IMG/VR virus record: IMGVR_UViG_3300047546_000805
Location: 1 to 63,790 of that record
Source: a virus
Reading direction: 5' to 3' (one strand)
DNA: 63,790 bases
Position numbers and translations under genes: made by a program. The notes beneath the pieces were generated by a model that was not told where the DNA came from, made no database searches, and saw only the letters and a program-made list of their open reading frames with translations. Numbering within the stretch: the stretch's first letter is position 1; each line of letters opens with the position of its first letter. Shown here piece after piece: positions 7,732 through 16,282 of the stretch.

Positions 7732-8766
7732 TCAATAAAGATCTAGACTTTGGTAAACATAGTTTGGTGTCGCGTTTTTGACGCACTGCTTGATCTGCTC
7801 GTCGGTCATGTCTGACACGTCCTTCGCTCCATCAGGGTACACCATACCATAGTCGTAGGTGCCCCATAGGACTTCCTTGCTGGATAGCCTTTTGGCGATG
7901 TGCTGCCCAAGATCGCGTCCAGCGTTGTGCCCTCTACAAACCTTCGGCATACACTGTGGGCACCGCTCCGGGTTGACGTGACGCTTTTTGACATCGAAGT
8001 CGGTGAAGATCACTATTCTGTTGAAGTACATATTGAGCAGGTGTATCTGCCTGTCCGATATATTGCCCCCAAGGATGGCTACCGCTCCCGGGAACCCCGC
8101 CTGCCACAGACGCATGGCATCGAATGATGCCTCAGTAACGTATGCGGTCTCATTGGCCCGAGCCGAATGAATGTTGAATAGTGTCTCATTCTTGGGCAAC
8201 TGCCACGTATTCTTGAATTCCTTGGAGTCGATGCCCCTACCTATGAAGCCTAGCCACTTACCGTCCGGGCTGCGCAGAGGAATAGTCACCGAGCGCTGCT
8301 TGTGTGAGTATCCGATCTTGAAATGCTTGAGGGTCTCGTCCTGAAACTTGCGCCCGTGCATGTATGCTAGACCGTCAGGCGTCTGTGGATTCCAGAGGTT
8401 CTGCTCTAGTGTTTCAAGGTCGGACTTGTTGTACTCTTTGAATTCTACCGGCTCCAACAGTCCTTCGAGTTCATCCTCAAAGTCTCCCTGGGTGATCTGC
8501 CCGTGCTTGAAAATCAGACGCCTGACCTCGAATTCGTTCTTCCTGGTCATATCCGACACAAGCATGGGTAGCGTGCCCTTTTTCCCGCAGGACGGGGAGA
8601 AGCACAGGAACGTACCCTTAGACTTGGATACTGCCATAGCAGGAGTGTCACGGTTGGGGTGGTAGGGGCAAAGACACTGGTAGTCGTTATGTGTCTCCCC
8701 CTCGATGATTATGCCAACCTCGCGTAGGACAGCCTTTACCTGCCTAGCGGTATAGTTTCCTGCCTT
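7732..8766 (-). CDS. DNA primase, DnaG type
   Basis: About 344 residues from the chosen ATG (MKAGNYTARQ). Upstream starts at 8778 and 8814 are also open. An N-terminal CHC2-type zinc finger is seen as CLCPYHPNRDTPAMAV and then CFSPSCGKKG. The TOPRIM region follows with VTEASFDAMRLWQAGFPGAVA and IVIFTDFD, the acidic metal ligands. A later Cys/His insert (CPQCMPKVCRGH) is unusual and could bind a second zinc. It makes RNA primers for the phage polymerase. It overlaps the preceding small gene and belongs to the helicase-primase operon. Confidence 0.88.
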   Translation of the reverse strand, partial: KAGNYTARQVKAVLREVGIIIEGETHNDYQCLCPYHPNRDTPAMAVSKSKGTFLCFSPSCGKKGTLPMLVSDMTRKNEFEVRRLIFKHGQITQGDFEDELEGLLEPVEFKEYNKSDLETLEQNLWNPQTPDGLAYMHGRKFQDETLKHFKIGYSHKQRSVTIPLRSPDGKWLGFIGRGIDSKEFKNTWQLPKNETLFNIHSARANETAYVTEASFDAMRLWQAGFPGAVAILGGNISDRQIHLLNMYFNRIVIFTDFDVKKRHVNPERCPQCMPKVCRGHNAGRDLGQHIAKRLSSKEVLWGTYDYGMVYPDGAKDVSDMTDEQIKQCVKNATPNYVYQSLDLY

Positions 8767-9019
8767 CATGGACGCCATAGATCTTGTGAGCCTCTTTTCC
8801 GCAATAAACACCATAGACGGAGTACAAGAAATTGTACGTTCCGTCCTGGTGGTTGTAGTCTAGCGAGAAGGCGTCTCCCATGTCAAGTACGTGGGCATAA
8901 CCCTTTTCGCGCATCATATCTAGGAGCAGCCGGTAATACTCATCTTTCAGACGTGGAATATCCTTATCGTCTGATATGACTCCATCTATTTTAAATAGTC
9001 TAACCGGCTGATGCTTCAC
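8744..9019 (-). CDS. Conserved small protein between helicase and primase
   Basis: 91 residues (MKHQPVRLFKIDGVISDD and onward) with mixed alpha/beta character and no recognised motif. Its ATG overlaps the helicase stop by 4 nt, and its end overlaps the primase start by 23 nt. The position suggests a role in the replisome, but the family is unknown to me. Confidence 0.6.
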   Translation of the reverse strand: MKHQPVRLFKIDGVISDDKDIPRLKDEYYRLLLDMMREKGYAHVLDMGDAFSLDYNHQDGTYNFLYSVYGVYCGKEAHKIYGVHEGRKLYR

Positions 9020-10236
9020 TCAGTATGAAATGTTTCTGTCACTACTCCTGAGTTGATGTCCCAATTGAGATACAAACCAAACTCGGAGCCGTGGCGGTTC
9101 TTCCTGCTCACGACCTCCATTGTATCACTTTCTGGTTCTTTATGCACGGCCATAGCCATGTCAGCGTCGTACTCGATAGCCTTTGACCAGGCTACGTGGT
9201 GGAGCATCGGCGGGTCTTTTCTGTCGGACTGCTCTTCCGCCGTCGCAGCGGTAATGTCGATAACCGGAATGTTGTTTCTGGTCGCCAGGCGCTTTAGTTC
9301 TCGTGACACGTTCATGTTACGGACAGTAGCGTTTTCGCTGTTTCTGTTATCGTCCATCAACTGATGGTAGTCAACGATAACGAGGTCTGGCTTGTACTGC
9401 TCGATCTTACCCTGAATAAGGTTCGGGGTGACCGATGCATAGCCCTGGTTAGATACGACGATGAAGTCAGGCTTGTCGGCAAAGTGCTGCTCGCCGTAAC
9501 GCTTGAAGTCATCTATATCTACGTGTCCTCTTACTAGGTCGGAGTTCTTGAATTCTCCCGCCCCGATCACTGTGTAGATTCGGTCACGCATGGTTTCGGG
9601 CGACATTTCAAGACTGACAATTAGCGGCTTGAATCCGGAGCGCCAAGCCTGGGCGGCTACCCAGGCTGTCCACCATGACTTTCCTCGGCCAGGCCAGCCG
9701 ATTACCACGATAAGGTGGCCCGGGGCCATACCAGTAGGATACGAATAGTCGATAGCCTTGATCCCAAGAGGGATACCAACGGAGCCGCCCATAGCGTCGG
9801 CACGCTCTTTTACCTGCTCGTAGTGTCTGGCTGCCGCCTCGTAGTCTGTAATGTTGAGGTCTCGTACGCTGCTGGTGTATCGCTCTAATTCAGCAACGTC
9901 CCTCATCATCTCTTCGATGACTATTTGAGGAGCCTGACCCTTGAGGGACTGGCCGTTTTTTAGCAGAGACGCCCGAATCCTATTTGTCAGGAATTCGTTA
10001 CGTAGTTGGTCTACTAGATATTCTGTCTGTCCAGGGGCGTCGTCGGCAACGAAGTCCGGGTAGCGCTCTTTGACGAGTTCTACGTCTGGTACTGCCTTGT
10101 ACTTCTGGTAGTAGGATTTGATCCCGGCCCAAATGTCTGAGTGCGACTCAAATAAGAAATCGACATTCTCTGAGAAGAGTACGCCGATATCCTTGTTCTT
10201 GCAGATGGATGTTATTACCTGTGCTTCTAGGTTCAC
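9016..10236 (-). CDS. dnaB: Replicative DNA helicase, DnaB family
   Basis: 406 residues. The N-terminal helical domain is followed by a RecA-type ATPase with Walker A GWPGRGKSW near residues 180-188, SLEMSPETM (helicase H1a-like region) and Walker B LVIVDYHQLM. Late motifs include ITAATAEEQSDRKDP and RKNRHGSEFG near the C-terminus, as in DnaB/T7-gp4 helicases. It unwinds the fork as a hexamer and recruits the adjacent primase. Start and stop overlap both neighbours by 4 nt. Confidence 0.92.
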   Translation of the reverse strand: MNLEAQVITSICKNKDIGVLFSENVDFLFESHSDIWAGIKSYYQKYKAVPDVELVKERYPDFVADDAPGQTEYLVDQLRNEFLTNRIRASLLKNGQSLKGQAPQIVIEEMMRDVAELERYTSSVRDLNITDYEAAARHYEQVKERADAMGGSVGIPLGIKAIDYSYPTGMAPGHLIVVIGWPGRGKSWWTAWVAAQAWRSGFKPLIVSLEMSPETMRDRIYTVIGAGEFKNSDLVRGHVDIDDFKRYGEQHFADKPDFIVVSNQGYASVTPNLIQGKIEQYKPDLVIVDYHQLMDDNRNSENATVRNMNVSRELKRLATRNNIPVIDITAATAEEQSDRKDPPMLHHVAWSKAIEYDADMAMAVHKEPESDTMEVVSRKNRHGSEFGLYLNWDINSGVVTETFHTE

Positions 10237-10562
10237 TCGTTATCCCTTTCCTTGACCAGTCGCTCTGTCCGCTCACGAATGCGACGGCGGCGTTCCCGAT
10301 CATCCCGAATTGCTTGAATTTCTACGTAAAGATTGTCAAAGTTATTGAAGAGCCAGCCCGTTGTGTGGTTTGCGCGGGCAAGTCCGAAGTAGTGCTTGAT
10401 GACCTCTACGGACTCATCATACCCTATGGACTCTATCATGTCCAAGAACCCCCACCTAAGTTGATACTTGTTCACGACCGGCTTTTTGCCGTACTTCTCG
10501 CTATAGAGCAAGGCGTACAGATCAATTAATTGATAGGGTCGTCTGTCCTGCTTCGCTGTCAT
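10233..10562 (-). CDS. Helicase-adjacent protein, candidate helicase loader
   Basis: 109 residues with conserved-looking aromatic stretches (QLIDLYALLYSEKYGKKP, YQLRWGFLDMIESIGYD, WLFNNFDNLY) and a strongly basic, Arg-rich C-terminal helix. It directly precedes the DnaB-type helicase with a 4-nt overlap, the usual place for a helicase loader or fork accessory. I do not recognise a loader motif, so the function is inferred from position only. Confidence 0.5.
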   Translation of the reverse strand: MTAKQDRRPYQLIDLYALLYSEKYGKKPVVNKYQLRWGFLDMIESIGYDESVEVIKHYFGLARANHTTGWLFNNFDNLYVEIQAIRDDRERRRRIRERTERLVKERDNE

Positions 10563-10761
10563 CGTGGTAAAAACCTATCCTCTGCTTAGTCTCTGCTGAT
10601 GTATCCGGGTCTAGGAGTGCCGCTATGATCAACCACCCGTTCGCCGCCTCCAATGCTACCTTACCATCGTTGGTGACCTTGGCTATCTTTAAAGCCTCGT
10701 CTAGCGTGGATGCTGCGCGTGCTAGAGCCTCTGCGGTGTCTAGCGTTTTCTTGGCTGTCAA
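10522..10761 (-). CDS. Small helical protein, TTG start
   Basis: 79 residues from a TTG at 10761, chosen because GGAGGAAC lies 8 nt upstream and the TTG overlaps the previous stop (TTGA). A longer frame from 10776 would leave that site inside the gene. It is alanine-rich and helical (TAEALARAASTLDEALKIAK), without cysteines or membrane segments. It is part of the replication operon; function unknown. Confidence 0.55.
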   Translation of the reverse strand: MTAKKTLDTAEALARAASTLDEALKIAKVTNDGKVALEAANGWLIIAALLDPDTSAETKQRIGFYHDDSEAGQTTLSIN

Positions 10762-11276
10762 AACTTGTTCCTCCAAATAGGAATCATCTCGCCGTCCACT
10801 TCCTCATAGAGGATCGTGGCCTTGTTTATTTTTGCCTCTAATTCTGCTGCGGTCGGCAGTGAACTTCTAGGTGTAATGATACCATCCTTCCTAGGTCTGC
10901 CTCGGTGAACCTCTGACATTGCGTCTCTGATTTCTCGAACGTGGTCCTCTGAGAACAGGCGCATTTGTCTTTTTGGTTCATAAGACCGATCAAACCCCGC
11001 CCAGCGGGGGGCGGGGCTGATCAAGCCTTCTCGCTCATACTTCATGATATTGCCAGGTCGTACGCCTAACATCTTGGCTACCTGACCAATCTTGAATGCT
11101 TGCTGAGCGTGCTTTCTGACATCGCTAAAGAGAAACTGCTTGTACTCGCCAGTCTCAACATCCATAACGGATATTATGTTTGTTCTGCTATTAGCATAGA
11201 CAGACCTGTATAAACGGCCATTCAGGAAAAAGAATCGGTACCGTTTAGATTTGTAATCTCCGCTCGTTGTAGCCAT
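10758..11276 (-). CDS. MerR-type helix-turn-helix protein
   Basis: 172 residues. The middle holds a MerR-like winged helix (FKIGQVAKMLGVRPGNIMKY followed by EREGLISP and a recognition wing ending RLFSEDHVREIRDAMSE). The N-terminal 75 residues form a separate beta-rich domain, and the C-terminus lacks the long coiled coil and effector domain of classical MerR regulators. It could be a regulator of middle or late transcription or an excisionase-like DNA-bending protein. With no integrase visible, a regulator is more likely. Confidence 0.75.
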   Translation of the reverse strand: MATTSGDYKSKRYRFFFLNGRLYRSVYANSRTNIISVMDVETGEYKQFLFSDVRKHAQQAFKIGQVAKMLGVRPGNIMKYEREGLISPAPRWAGFDRSYEPKRQMRLFSEDHVREIRDAMSEVHRGRPRKDGIITPRSSLPTAAELEAKINKATILYEEVDGEMIPIWRNKF

Positions 11277-11416
11277 GTCGTAAATGAATTACCCTTGTTT
11301 GTTGGTAGGAACCATCTGGTTCCGCATAGAAGACAGAATGTTTCTATCCTCTTATCTTGTGGGTAGAGGCGGTCAACAAATACCGCCCCTCCGCACTTCC
11401 GGTGTGACATTATCAC
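11222..11416 (-). CDS. Small zinc-finger protein (about 62-64 aa)
   Basis: Starts MIMSHRKCGGAVF, with MSHRK at 11410 as an alternative start. It has a CG pair and then CLLCGTRW, a plausible split zinc knuckle. Its start overlaps the holin-like stop by 4 nt (ATGA) and its end overlaps the MerR-like gene by 55 nt, more than usual. Function unknown; zinc ribbons of this size recur in this genome. Confidence 0.5.
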   Translation of the reverse strand: MIMSHRKCGGAVFVDRLYPQDKRIETFCLLCGTRWFLPTNKGNSFTTWLQRAEITNLNGTDSFS

Positions 11417-11760
11417 TCGTTGCCGTCCTCTGGTGCCGGTGGCTCCTCGTCTGGCGGTGTAATTCCTCTGTCACCAACAGACTGAAGAGCGCTGTCAATG
11501 AAGTTCAGCGGCTTGCCCTCATCGAACAAGAACTGGTAAATACCCTGCTGTAGACCGTAGACTACGAAGATCGCTCCCGAAATGTCCTTGACGCTGGAGA
11601 AATCTCCTGTCACGACGGCGGCTACTACACCACCAACTACGGAAACAACCAAGGCGATTACCTGCTTTACAGTCGTGCTCAGCCAACTAAACTTTAGAAG
11701 GCCTGTGGCTAGAACGGCAATGGCTGCCGTGGCTAGTAGTGCAATTGTTCCTATATCCAT
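11413..11760 (-). CDS. Membrane protein, holin candidate
   Basis: 115 residues. There are two or three hydrophobic segments: residues about 5-22 (IALLATAAIAVLATGLL), about 32-52 (VKQVIALVVSVVGGVVAAV) and a weaker one near 60-78. A charged C-terminal tail follows (DEEPPAPEDGNE). Size, topology and tail fit phage holins, which permeabilise the membrane at lysis. It is far from the M15 endolysin at 52 kb, and a second holin-like gene lies at 41.2 kb, so which of them sets lysis timing is open. Confidence 0.55.
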   Translation of the reverse strand: MDIGTIALLATAAIAVLATGLLKFSWLSTTVKQVIALVVSVVGGVVAAVVTGDFSSVKDISGAIFVVYGLQQGIYQFLFDEGKPLNFIDSALQSVGDRGITPPDEEPPAPEDGNE

Positions 11761-11772
11761 TATACCCTCCTC

Positions 11773-12588
11773 TCAGCCCTTGAAAACTTTCCCGTCCACT
11801 ACACAGGTGTAATCCTGTGTGATGTGGATTGTTTGTATGTGGGGGTAGAGCCCATCCTTGGTACCCGCCCCGCTTACGACGTGCGCTATGGCAAATCCTT
11901 TCTGCCAGTTCTTCACGTTCGTATACATCATTTTATCATTGGTCTCGTCACTAAGATGCCCGATCTCGTATCCTCGCACCGTTTCTGATCGCAGTTCGTA
12001 GGTTTTGAAGTAATCTCCGATACGGTGGCTGTGTCCTCTGACCAGCGACACATTCCAGTTCTCCACGTCTTTCTTGACCGACTCTCCTGAGTTCTGAGAG
12101 ATAGCGACTCCGTGGTGTACAAAGATGTCACCAAAACGGTGCTTGGGGAGTTGGTCGTAGTAGGTGTACGTAATGCCTAGGTTATCCAGGCCCCACAAAG
12201 ATTCGGGGGTGATGTACTGGGCATACTCTGGAAGTTTCTTATCAAAGTAATCAAAGACCCTAATGTCGTGATTGCCTAGTGACGAGTGTACGTCTGCATT
12301 CGGCGCGGTCTTCCTCACTTGTTCGTAGAAGTCTCTAGCGCCTGCCGCCTCGACCTGGGCGGCGGGGAGGATCAGGTGACCGTCACCTAACTTGTGATGG
12401 TTAGCAAACTCTGCTGGTCGTCCCTCTGTGTATCTGGAGTAGCAGTCCTGATCATCGATGTCTCCAACCAAGTCTACCGCATCTGGCTTGAACCACTTCA
12501 TAACCTTGAAGAAAAGGTCAACGGCGCGGGCGTCATGGTAGGGGAACTGGGTGTCAGACCCTAGCATCCATTTCATATCGTTACTCAT
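11773..12588 (-). CDS. Calcineurin-like metallophosphoesterase
   Basis: 271 residues. The metal-binding motifs appear in order: GSDTQFPYHD (D-x-Q replacing D-x-H), VDLVGDIDDQD (GDxxD), SSLGNHDIRV (GNHD), VHHGVAISQ and RGHSHRIGD (GHxH). Phage members act on phosphodiesters or phosphoproteins; the substrate is unknown here. The first motif carries Gln in place of His, which occurs in part of the family. It lies between the HNH gene and the holin-like gene. Confidence 0.8.
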   Translation of the reverse strand: MSNDMKWMLGSDTQFPYHDARAVDLFFKVMKWFKPDAVDLVGDIDDQDCYSRYTEGRPAEFANHHKLGDGHLILPAAQVEAAGARDFYEQVRKTAPNADVHSSLGNHDIRVFDYFDKKLPEYAQYITPESLWGLDNLGITYTYYDQLPKHRFGDIFVHHGVAISQNSGESVKKDVENWNVSLVRGHSHRIGDYFKTYELRSETVRGYEIGHLSDETNDKMMYTNVKNWQKGFAIAHVVSGAGTKDGLYPHIQTIHITQDYTCVVDGKVFKG

Positions 12589-12602
12589 AGGTCACCAGTC
12601 TA

Positions 12603-12860
12603 TCACAGATGAGCCTTCTTGTGCTCATCCTCAGAACAAACGAAAAGGTTACAAACCCTGTTGTCGGTTTTTATCTCATTGATGTGGTGTACGGTTTCCC
12701 AGGTTTCTAGCACTCGCTTAGAATCCTTTTCCATGACAAGGCGGTGTTCGTAGTACCAGCCTTTAAAATTCTTTGGGTGTTCTGGAACCCATACAAGGAC
12801 GTAGCCATCGTAGTGCTTCTTCTTGCGACCGTCCCACTTTTGTAGAGGAAAGTATATCAT
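12603..12860 (-). CDS. HNH endonuclease
   Basis: 85 residues. The segment YEHRLVMEK, then ETVHHINEIKTDNRVCNLFV and a final DEHKKAH, is the NUMOD/HNH_3 type of phage HNH homing endonuclease (HH catalytic pair, Asn, then His). Its ATG overlaps the upstream stop by 4 nt. It is probably a selfish element or a late-acting nicking enzyme. Confidence 0.8.
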   Translation of the reverse strand: MIYFPLQKWDGRKKKHYDGYVLVWVPEHPKNFKGWYYEHRLVMEKDSKRVLETWETVHHINEIKTDNRVCNLFVCSEDEHKKAHL

Positions 12861-13273
12861 ACACCCTGGACGGAGTGCCAGTAAAGAATTGCACTTGTCT
12901 GCTTTGTCTTATCTAGCGCTACGACGCGAACCTTGGCGGCGCGGTAGCCTGGCGTCCATCCTGTGATAAAAGCAAAGGTCGGGTACCTGCTTTGAGTTGT
13001 CAAGGTGATGATCGGTGGCCCAGGATCGGCCGCGCTCGGCATCTTGATCTCGTAGACATCGCTAATACCCTTAAACTTTTTAGGGAGTGGAAACATTCCG
13101 GCGAAGATTCTTGTCTGATCGTTTGACGATGTAGCAACGACTTTACCATTAGGATATCTTATGCGAATCCTAGGCATTACGTCCGCTAGCCATTTGTCAT
13201 TATCGACCAGTCTGTTAAGACTGTCGGCATCTGGGTATACATCAGAGCCGAACCTTGTTGCATTAATTCCCAA
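12857..13273 (-). CDS. Unknown protein, possibly secreted or virion-associated
   Basis: 138 residues beginning MGINATRFGSDVYPDAD, rich in beta-prone segments (GGWTPGYRAAKVRVVALD-like strands) and proline. No membrane segment or cysteines. It overlaps the HNH gene by 4 nt and the upstream gene by 11 nt. Not recognised. It sits between the fibre block and the metabolic block, so either role is possible. Confidence 0.55.
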   Translation of the reverse strand: MGINATRFGSDVYPDADSLNRLVDNDKWLADVMPRIRIRYPNGKVVATSSNDQTRIFAGMFPLPKKFKGISDVYEIKMPSAADPGPPIITLTTQSRYPTFAFITGWTPGYRAAKVRVVALDKTKQTSAILYWHSVQGV

Positions 13274-13682
13274 TTGGGTCTCCGTCCTCGTGAATGTTAA
13301 TCTCAGCCTCAGAAACTAGCAGGATCTCTAGCCCTAGAGAATCCAGAATATCTGGATCCGTGACTAGTCTTTTCCTGCTGTCTGACACTAGGTATATTTT
13401 ACCATCAACTATGTTCTGAATCAAAGTGCCGTCTCTGAACCCCACCGGCCCCGAGATTACCCAGCCAGCGACCCACTTTTTCTCGATCTTGATTGCTGGA
13501 AGAGACCACGACTCGAAGGCTCTATCGGAAAAGAACTTCATGAGAAGCGAGCGGGAGCGGTCAGTCCGCGACCGCTTCACCAGATATCGTACACCATCGA
13601 ATTCCACGACGATGCCGTTTGGCGGTGTAAAAGGCACAACCCGCTTATTAGTATCTACAGTATCTTTTCTCTTGAAGAACAT
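13263..13682 (-). CDS. Unknown protein with a cell-wall-repeat-like segment
   Basis: 139 residues, basic N-terminal half. Residues about 85-115 read FRDGTLIQNIVDGKIYLVSD followed by SRKRLVTDPDILDSLGL. This resembles the short repeats G-T-L-h-x-x-x-D-x-x-V-Y-L-h-x-x-x-K-K-R found in secreted bacterial wall proteins and some lysins. It is the first gene after a consensus-like promoter and an AT-rich leader with AAGGATAC before the ATG, so it opens the metabolic/replication operon. Function not established. Confidence 0.55.
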   Translation of the reverse strand: MFFKRKDTVDTNKRVVPFTPPNGIVVEFDGVRYLVKRSRTDRSRSLLMKFFSDRAFESWSLPAIKIEKKWVAGWVISGPVGFRDGTLIQNIVDGKIYLVSDSRKRLVTDPDILDSLGLEILLVSEAEINIHEDGDPIGN

Positions 13683-13723
13683 ATGTATCCTTATAGTATA
13701 TATTATTATATATGTATATATAG

Positions 13724-13752
13724 AGGGTAGCAGTCGCTAGTTTTCTTGTCAA
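13724..13752 (-). promoter_or_regulatory. Consensus-like promoter for the leftmost operon
   Basis: On the minus strand TTGACA (13747-13752) is separated by 17 nt from TACCCT (13724-13729), with an extended TG (TGCTACCCT). It lies just after the stop of the repeat protein and is followed by about 35 nt of AT-rich leader before the ATG at 13682. It differs from the TTGCnT boxes of the structural blocks, suggesting host sigma factor use and earlier timing. Confidence 0.6.
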
Positions 13753-13755
13753 GCA

Positions 13756-13953
13756 TCATAGCGGAATACCCCAGCCAATAAAGTTTGTTTGCACGTTTTC
13801 AACCGACGCCAGTACCTCTGCTGCTACAGTTGCTACGCGAGCCTTCGGCGTGACATTGATCAGAACTTCCGCCGCGCCTGCGGCGACTCGCAGTTTTGGT
13901 GTAGCATTGATCAGAACTTCTGCCGCATTTGTGGCTACCCTTAGAACGGTCAT
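13756..13953 (-). CDS. Small tail-fibre-associated protein with three internal repeats
   Basis: 65 residues made mostly of a 19-residue unit repeated three times (LRVATNAAEVLINATPK, LRVAAGAAEVLINVTPK, ARVATVAAEVLASV), ending FIGWGIPL. Its ATG overlaps the stop of the LamG-like fibre by 4 nt. Beta-strand repeats of this kind fit a trimeric appendage tip or a fibre chaperone. The function is unknown. Confidence 0.6.
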   Translation of the reverse strand: MTVLRVATNAAEVLINATPKLRVAAGAAEVLINVTPKARVATVAAEVLASVENVQTNFIGWGIPL

Positions 13954-14948
13954 ACTGTTTCCGCACCGATTTGTAGACTGTCCACGTTGGCGTTAGTCCA
14001 TGCAACACCGCTGTTTGGGTTTGTTTCATAAATCGTCATGTATGAGTCATATGCGGTGGACAGAGCAGTGGTAGCCCCGTTGTACGTCGTGCCGCCGATC
14101 TTGATGATTGGCTTAATAGATCTAGCACCAGCATCGTCCTTCGCAGCAATAACAGTATTCTGTACTGCAAAGATTGTGGCCGGAGTGCTGCCTAGACTCT
14201 GAATGTTGTATAGATCACCCTCTGCTGCCACGTCACCATCAACGTAATCTGCTGTAGAATACGGAACCTCGTCTACAAGCAAGTAGTTGTCTGTAGAGTT
14301 TCCATCAGATCCAGTCATTTCGCTGCGGTCACCGTTAGCGTTTGGCATTAATGTATATACTCTAACATCTCCAAGGAAGTTGTTGTTTGTTGATCCAAGG
14401 GAGTTTAGTACATACAGGTCGTCAAAGTTCATGTTTGTTCCAGCACCAGAAACTCCAACCCTCACCTGATCTATGGTGCTATTTGTTCCAGCATTTTTTG
14501 TGTCTCCGGAAAAATTAATAGAGTTTGTTGTGGAGCCGTCGAATCTCACCTTTGCTATTCCGGTAGAATCATTAACCTTTACTTGAGCCTCTATATAGTG
14601 CCACCCAATGCCGAGTGTCCCGGCAGCAACAGACCCAAGTATGGTTCCAGACGTACTGCCCCTCCTGGCCGTAACACTACCATCTGTTTCTAAAACTATA
14701 CTGACATGCTGAGTGGTTCCACCATCACCATAAAAATATATTACTCCGCGATCATCACCTATCCTTGCTGCGACTCCGACCGTAACGGTGTCCGATGCCG
14801 TTATATTTACGTTTCCTACGCCGCCGTTTTGCCCTCCGAACGCCCTCCCATAACTAAATCTGGTGCTTGTATTAGTGCTTCCAACAGAGTTAGCAAATTT
14901 TAGGTCTTCATCGCCAAGATCAAAACCATCCATATGTAGTAATGTCAT
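13950..14948 (-). CDS. Minor tail/fibre protein with lectin-like fold
   Basis: 332 residues. The N-terminal about 210 residues have the strand pattern of LamG/concanavalin-like jelly rolls (MTLLHMDGFDLGDEDLKF, GWHYIEAQVKVND, DDLYVLNSLGSTNNNFLGDV). The C-terminal part is a second beta domain. Such proteins bind sugars on the host surface. It is well led by AAGGGAAAC 1 nt before ATG and coupled to both neighbours. Confidence 0.65.
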   Translation of the reverse strand: MTLLHMDGFDLGDEDLKFANSVGSTNTSTRFSYGRAFGGQNGGVGNVNITASDTVTVGVAARIGDDRGVIYFYGDGGTTQHVSIVLETDGSVTARRGSTSGTILGSVAAGTLGIGWHYIEAQVKVNDSTGIAKVRFDGSTTNSINFSGDTKNAGTNSTIDQVRVGVSGAGTNMNFDDLYVLNSLGSTNNNFLGDVRVYTLMPNANGDRSEMTGSDGNSTDNYLLVDEVPYSTADYVDGDVAAEGDLYNIQSLGSTPATIFAVQNTVIAAKDDAGARSIKPIIKIGGTTYNGATTALSTAYDSYMTIYETNPNSGVAWTNANVDSLQIGAETV

Positions 14949-16282
14949 GTTTCCCTTATCCTTACGTAAACTGTTAGATCTTTAGCCGCCCCCGCGTCAC
15001 CCTGGTCGATATCTACCGTAAGGTAGTCTCCTGCGGCTAGCGAGGTAACGTCCATATTCGTTACCGCCCCGGATGTAAAGTTTGAGGTGGTAATCGTTGG
15101 TCTGTTTCCCTGTGTGGTGAATATCGTAGTCCCGTTCTTGTTTATGTCGCAAATCACGCTCGATGTAGTCGGTGCCACACCAAGTCCGGTTCTGACCTCA
15201 AGCAGAGTTCCGGCTTTCGACACGTACCTTCGGTGCGTTCCGGAGTATGTTGAGTTGACGAGGCCGGTATATGAGAACTCGTACTCTATGATATTGTCAA
15301 TATCTACCGTAACATCTACACCGCTGTTTGTTGCTACAACGGCTGACCCGGTGAAGTTGATAGATTCTGCTGCTGCTGTTAGACTGCTACCCTCATCAAA
15401 TATCTCTAGCGCACTACCACTACCGCCAGGAATTGTTACAATTACCTCCCCGGTTCCGGAGGTTACGGTTACCCCGGCACCCTGGAAATCAATTTGCGTT
15501 ACGTCAGTAGAAACATTTGCGTTCTCATCTTGGACGACTAAGCCGTCAACAGTTACATCAACAGTAGAACTATTAGCCAGTACAAAATTTACACTATATT
15601 CGTTATGAATACTGACTGCGCGTATTTTGAAGTATTTTGTATCTGTTCCACCAGACCCGGATGTCCAAACAAAGGAGTCGTTGTTGGTGACCGCTATTCT
15701 GTTTGTGAATGTTGCTGTGTCCGGTGTAAAACCTGACGTATCACCAGCATATATTTCATATTCTTTGATTGCTACATTTGTAACTCTGTTCCATGCTAGT
15801 CTAATAGCCCCGACAGATCCGGTAGCGGTGAATCCAGTAACGTCAGACGGTGATGGGGCGCTGACGTTCGCCGTGCTTGGAGTGGCAGATTCATTACCGC
15901 TAAGATCGACTGCGATTACTGAAATAGATACATTATCCCCGACCCCGAGCCTGCTGAGGAAGTCGTCAGATGTTACTATGTATTCGTTATCTGATGTTGT
16001 AGCAGTGTACGAGTTTGTTCCGTCGCTTATGGTAACTTCATAGTTTTTGATGTCATAGGCCGGGCTAGCGTCAGCATTTGTTGTTACGTCAGGCCATGTA
16101 AATTTGAATGACTGGTTAGTGTATGTTGCCGTCACCGTCCCGACGTTTGCTGGTATGCTGGTGTCGCTAGGGATGGTTACATAGAATGCTGGTGACCAGT
16201 CTGATGTTTCTTCTTCGTTATAACTACGAATCTGGAATACGTATCTGGCACCGGGCCGGAGTTTGTCTATGCGATATTCCAT
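14945..16282 (-). CDS. Tail protein with fibronectin type III domains
   Basis: 445 residues. The first about 230 contain two to three FNIII-like domains (YVFQIRSYNEEETSDWSP; FKFTWPDVTTN; IRLAWNRVTNVAIKEYEIY). A linker with VTQIDFQGAGVTVTSGTGEV follows and recurs in the fibre at 44.7-47.1 kb. The C-terminal about 110 residues form a jelly-roll-like head (ICDINKNGTTIF and onward). This is a typical siphovirus adsorption protein, attached to the baseplate and touching host glycans. It overlaps both neighbours by 1-4 nt. Confidence 0.75.
   Translation of the reverse strand: MEYRIDKLRPGARYVFQIRSYNEEETSDWSPAFYVTIPSDTSIPANVGTVTATYTNQSFKFTWPDVTTNADASPAYDIKNYEVTISDGTNSYTATTSDNEYIVTSDDFLSRLGVGDNVSISVIAVDLSGNESATPSTANVSAPSPSDVTGFTATGSVGAIRLAWNRVTNVAIKEYEIYAGDTSGFTPDTATFTNRIAVTNNDSFVWTSGSGGTDTKYFKIRAVSIHNEYSVNFVLANSSTVDVTVDGLVVQDENANVSTDVTQIDFQGAGVTVTSGTGEVIVTIPGGSGSALEIFDEGSSLTAAAESINFTGSAVVATNSGVDVTVDIDNIIEYEFSYTGLVNSTYSGTHRRYVSKAGTLLEVRTGLGVAPTTSSVICDINKNGTTIFTTQGNRPTITTSNFTSGAVTNMDVTSLAAGDYLTVDIDQGDAGAAKDLTVYVRIRET

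Noticed and set aside
11413-11760. Calling this gene the definite holin
   Set aside because: A second membrane protein at 41.2 kb is an equally good candidate, and neither adjoins the endolysin.
12848-12860. TGATATACT matching the late -10 box
   Set aside because: It forms the first codons of the HNH gene, and no -35 box or transcript start makes sense there.
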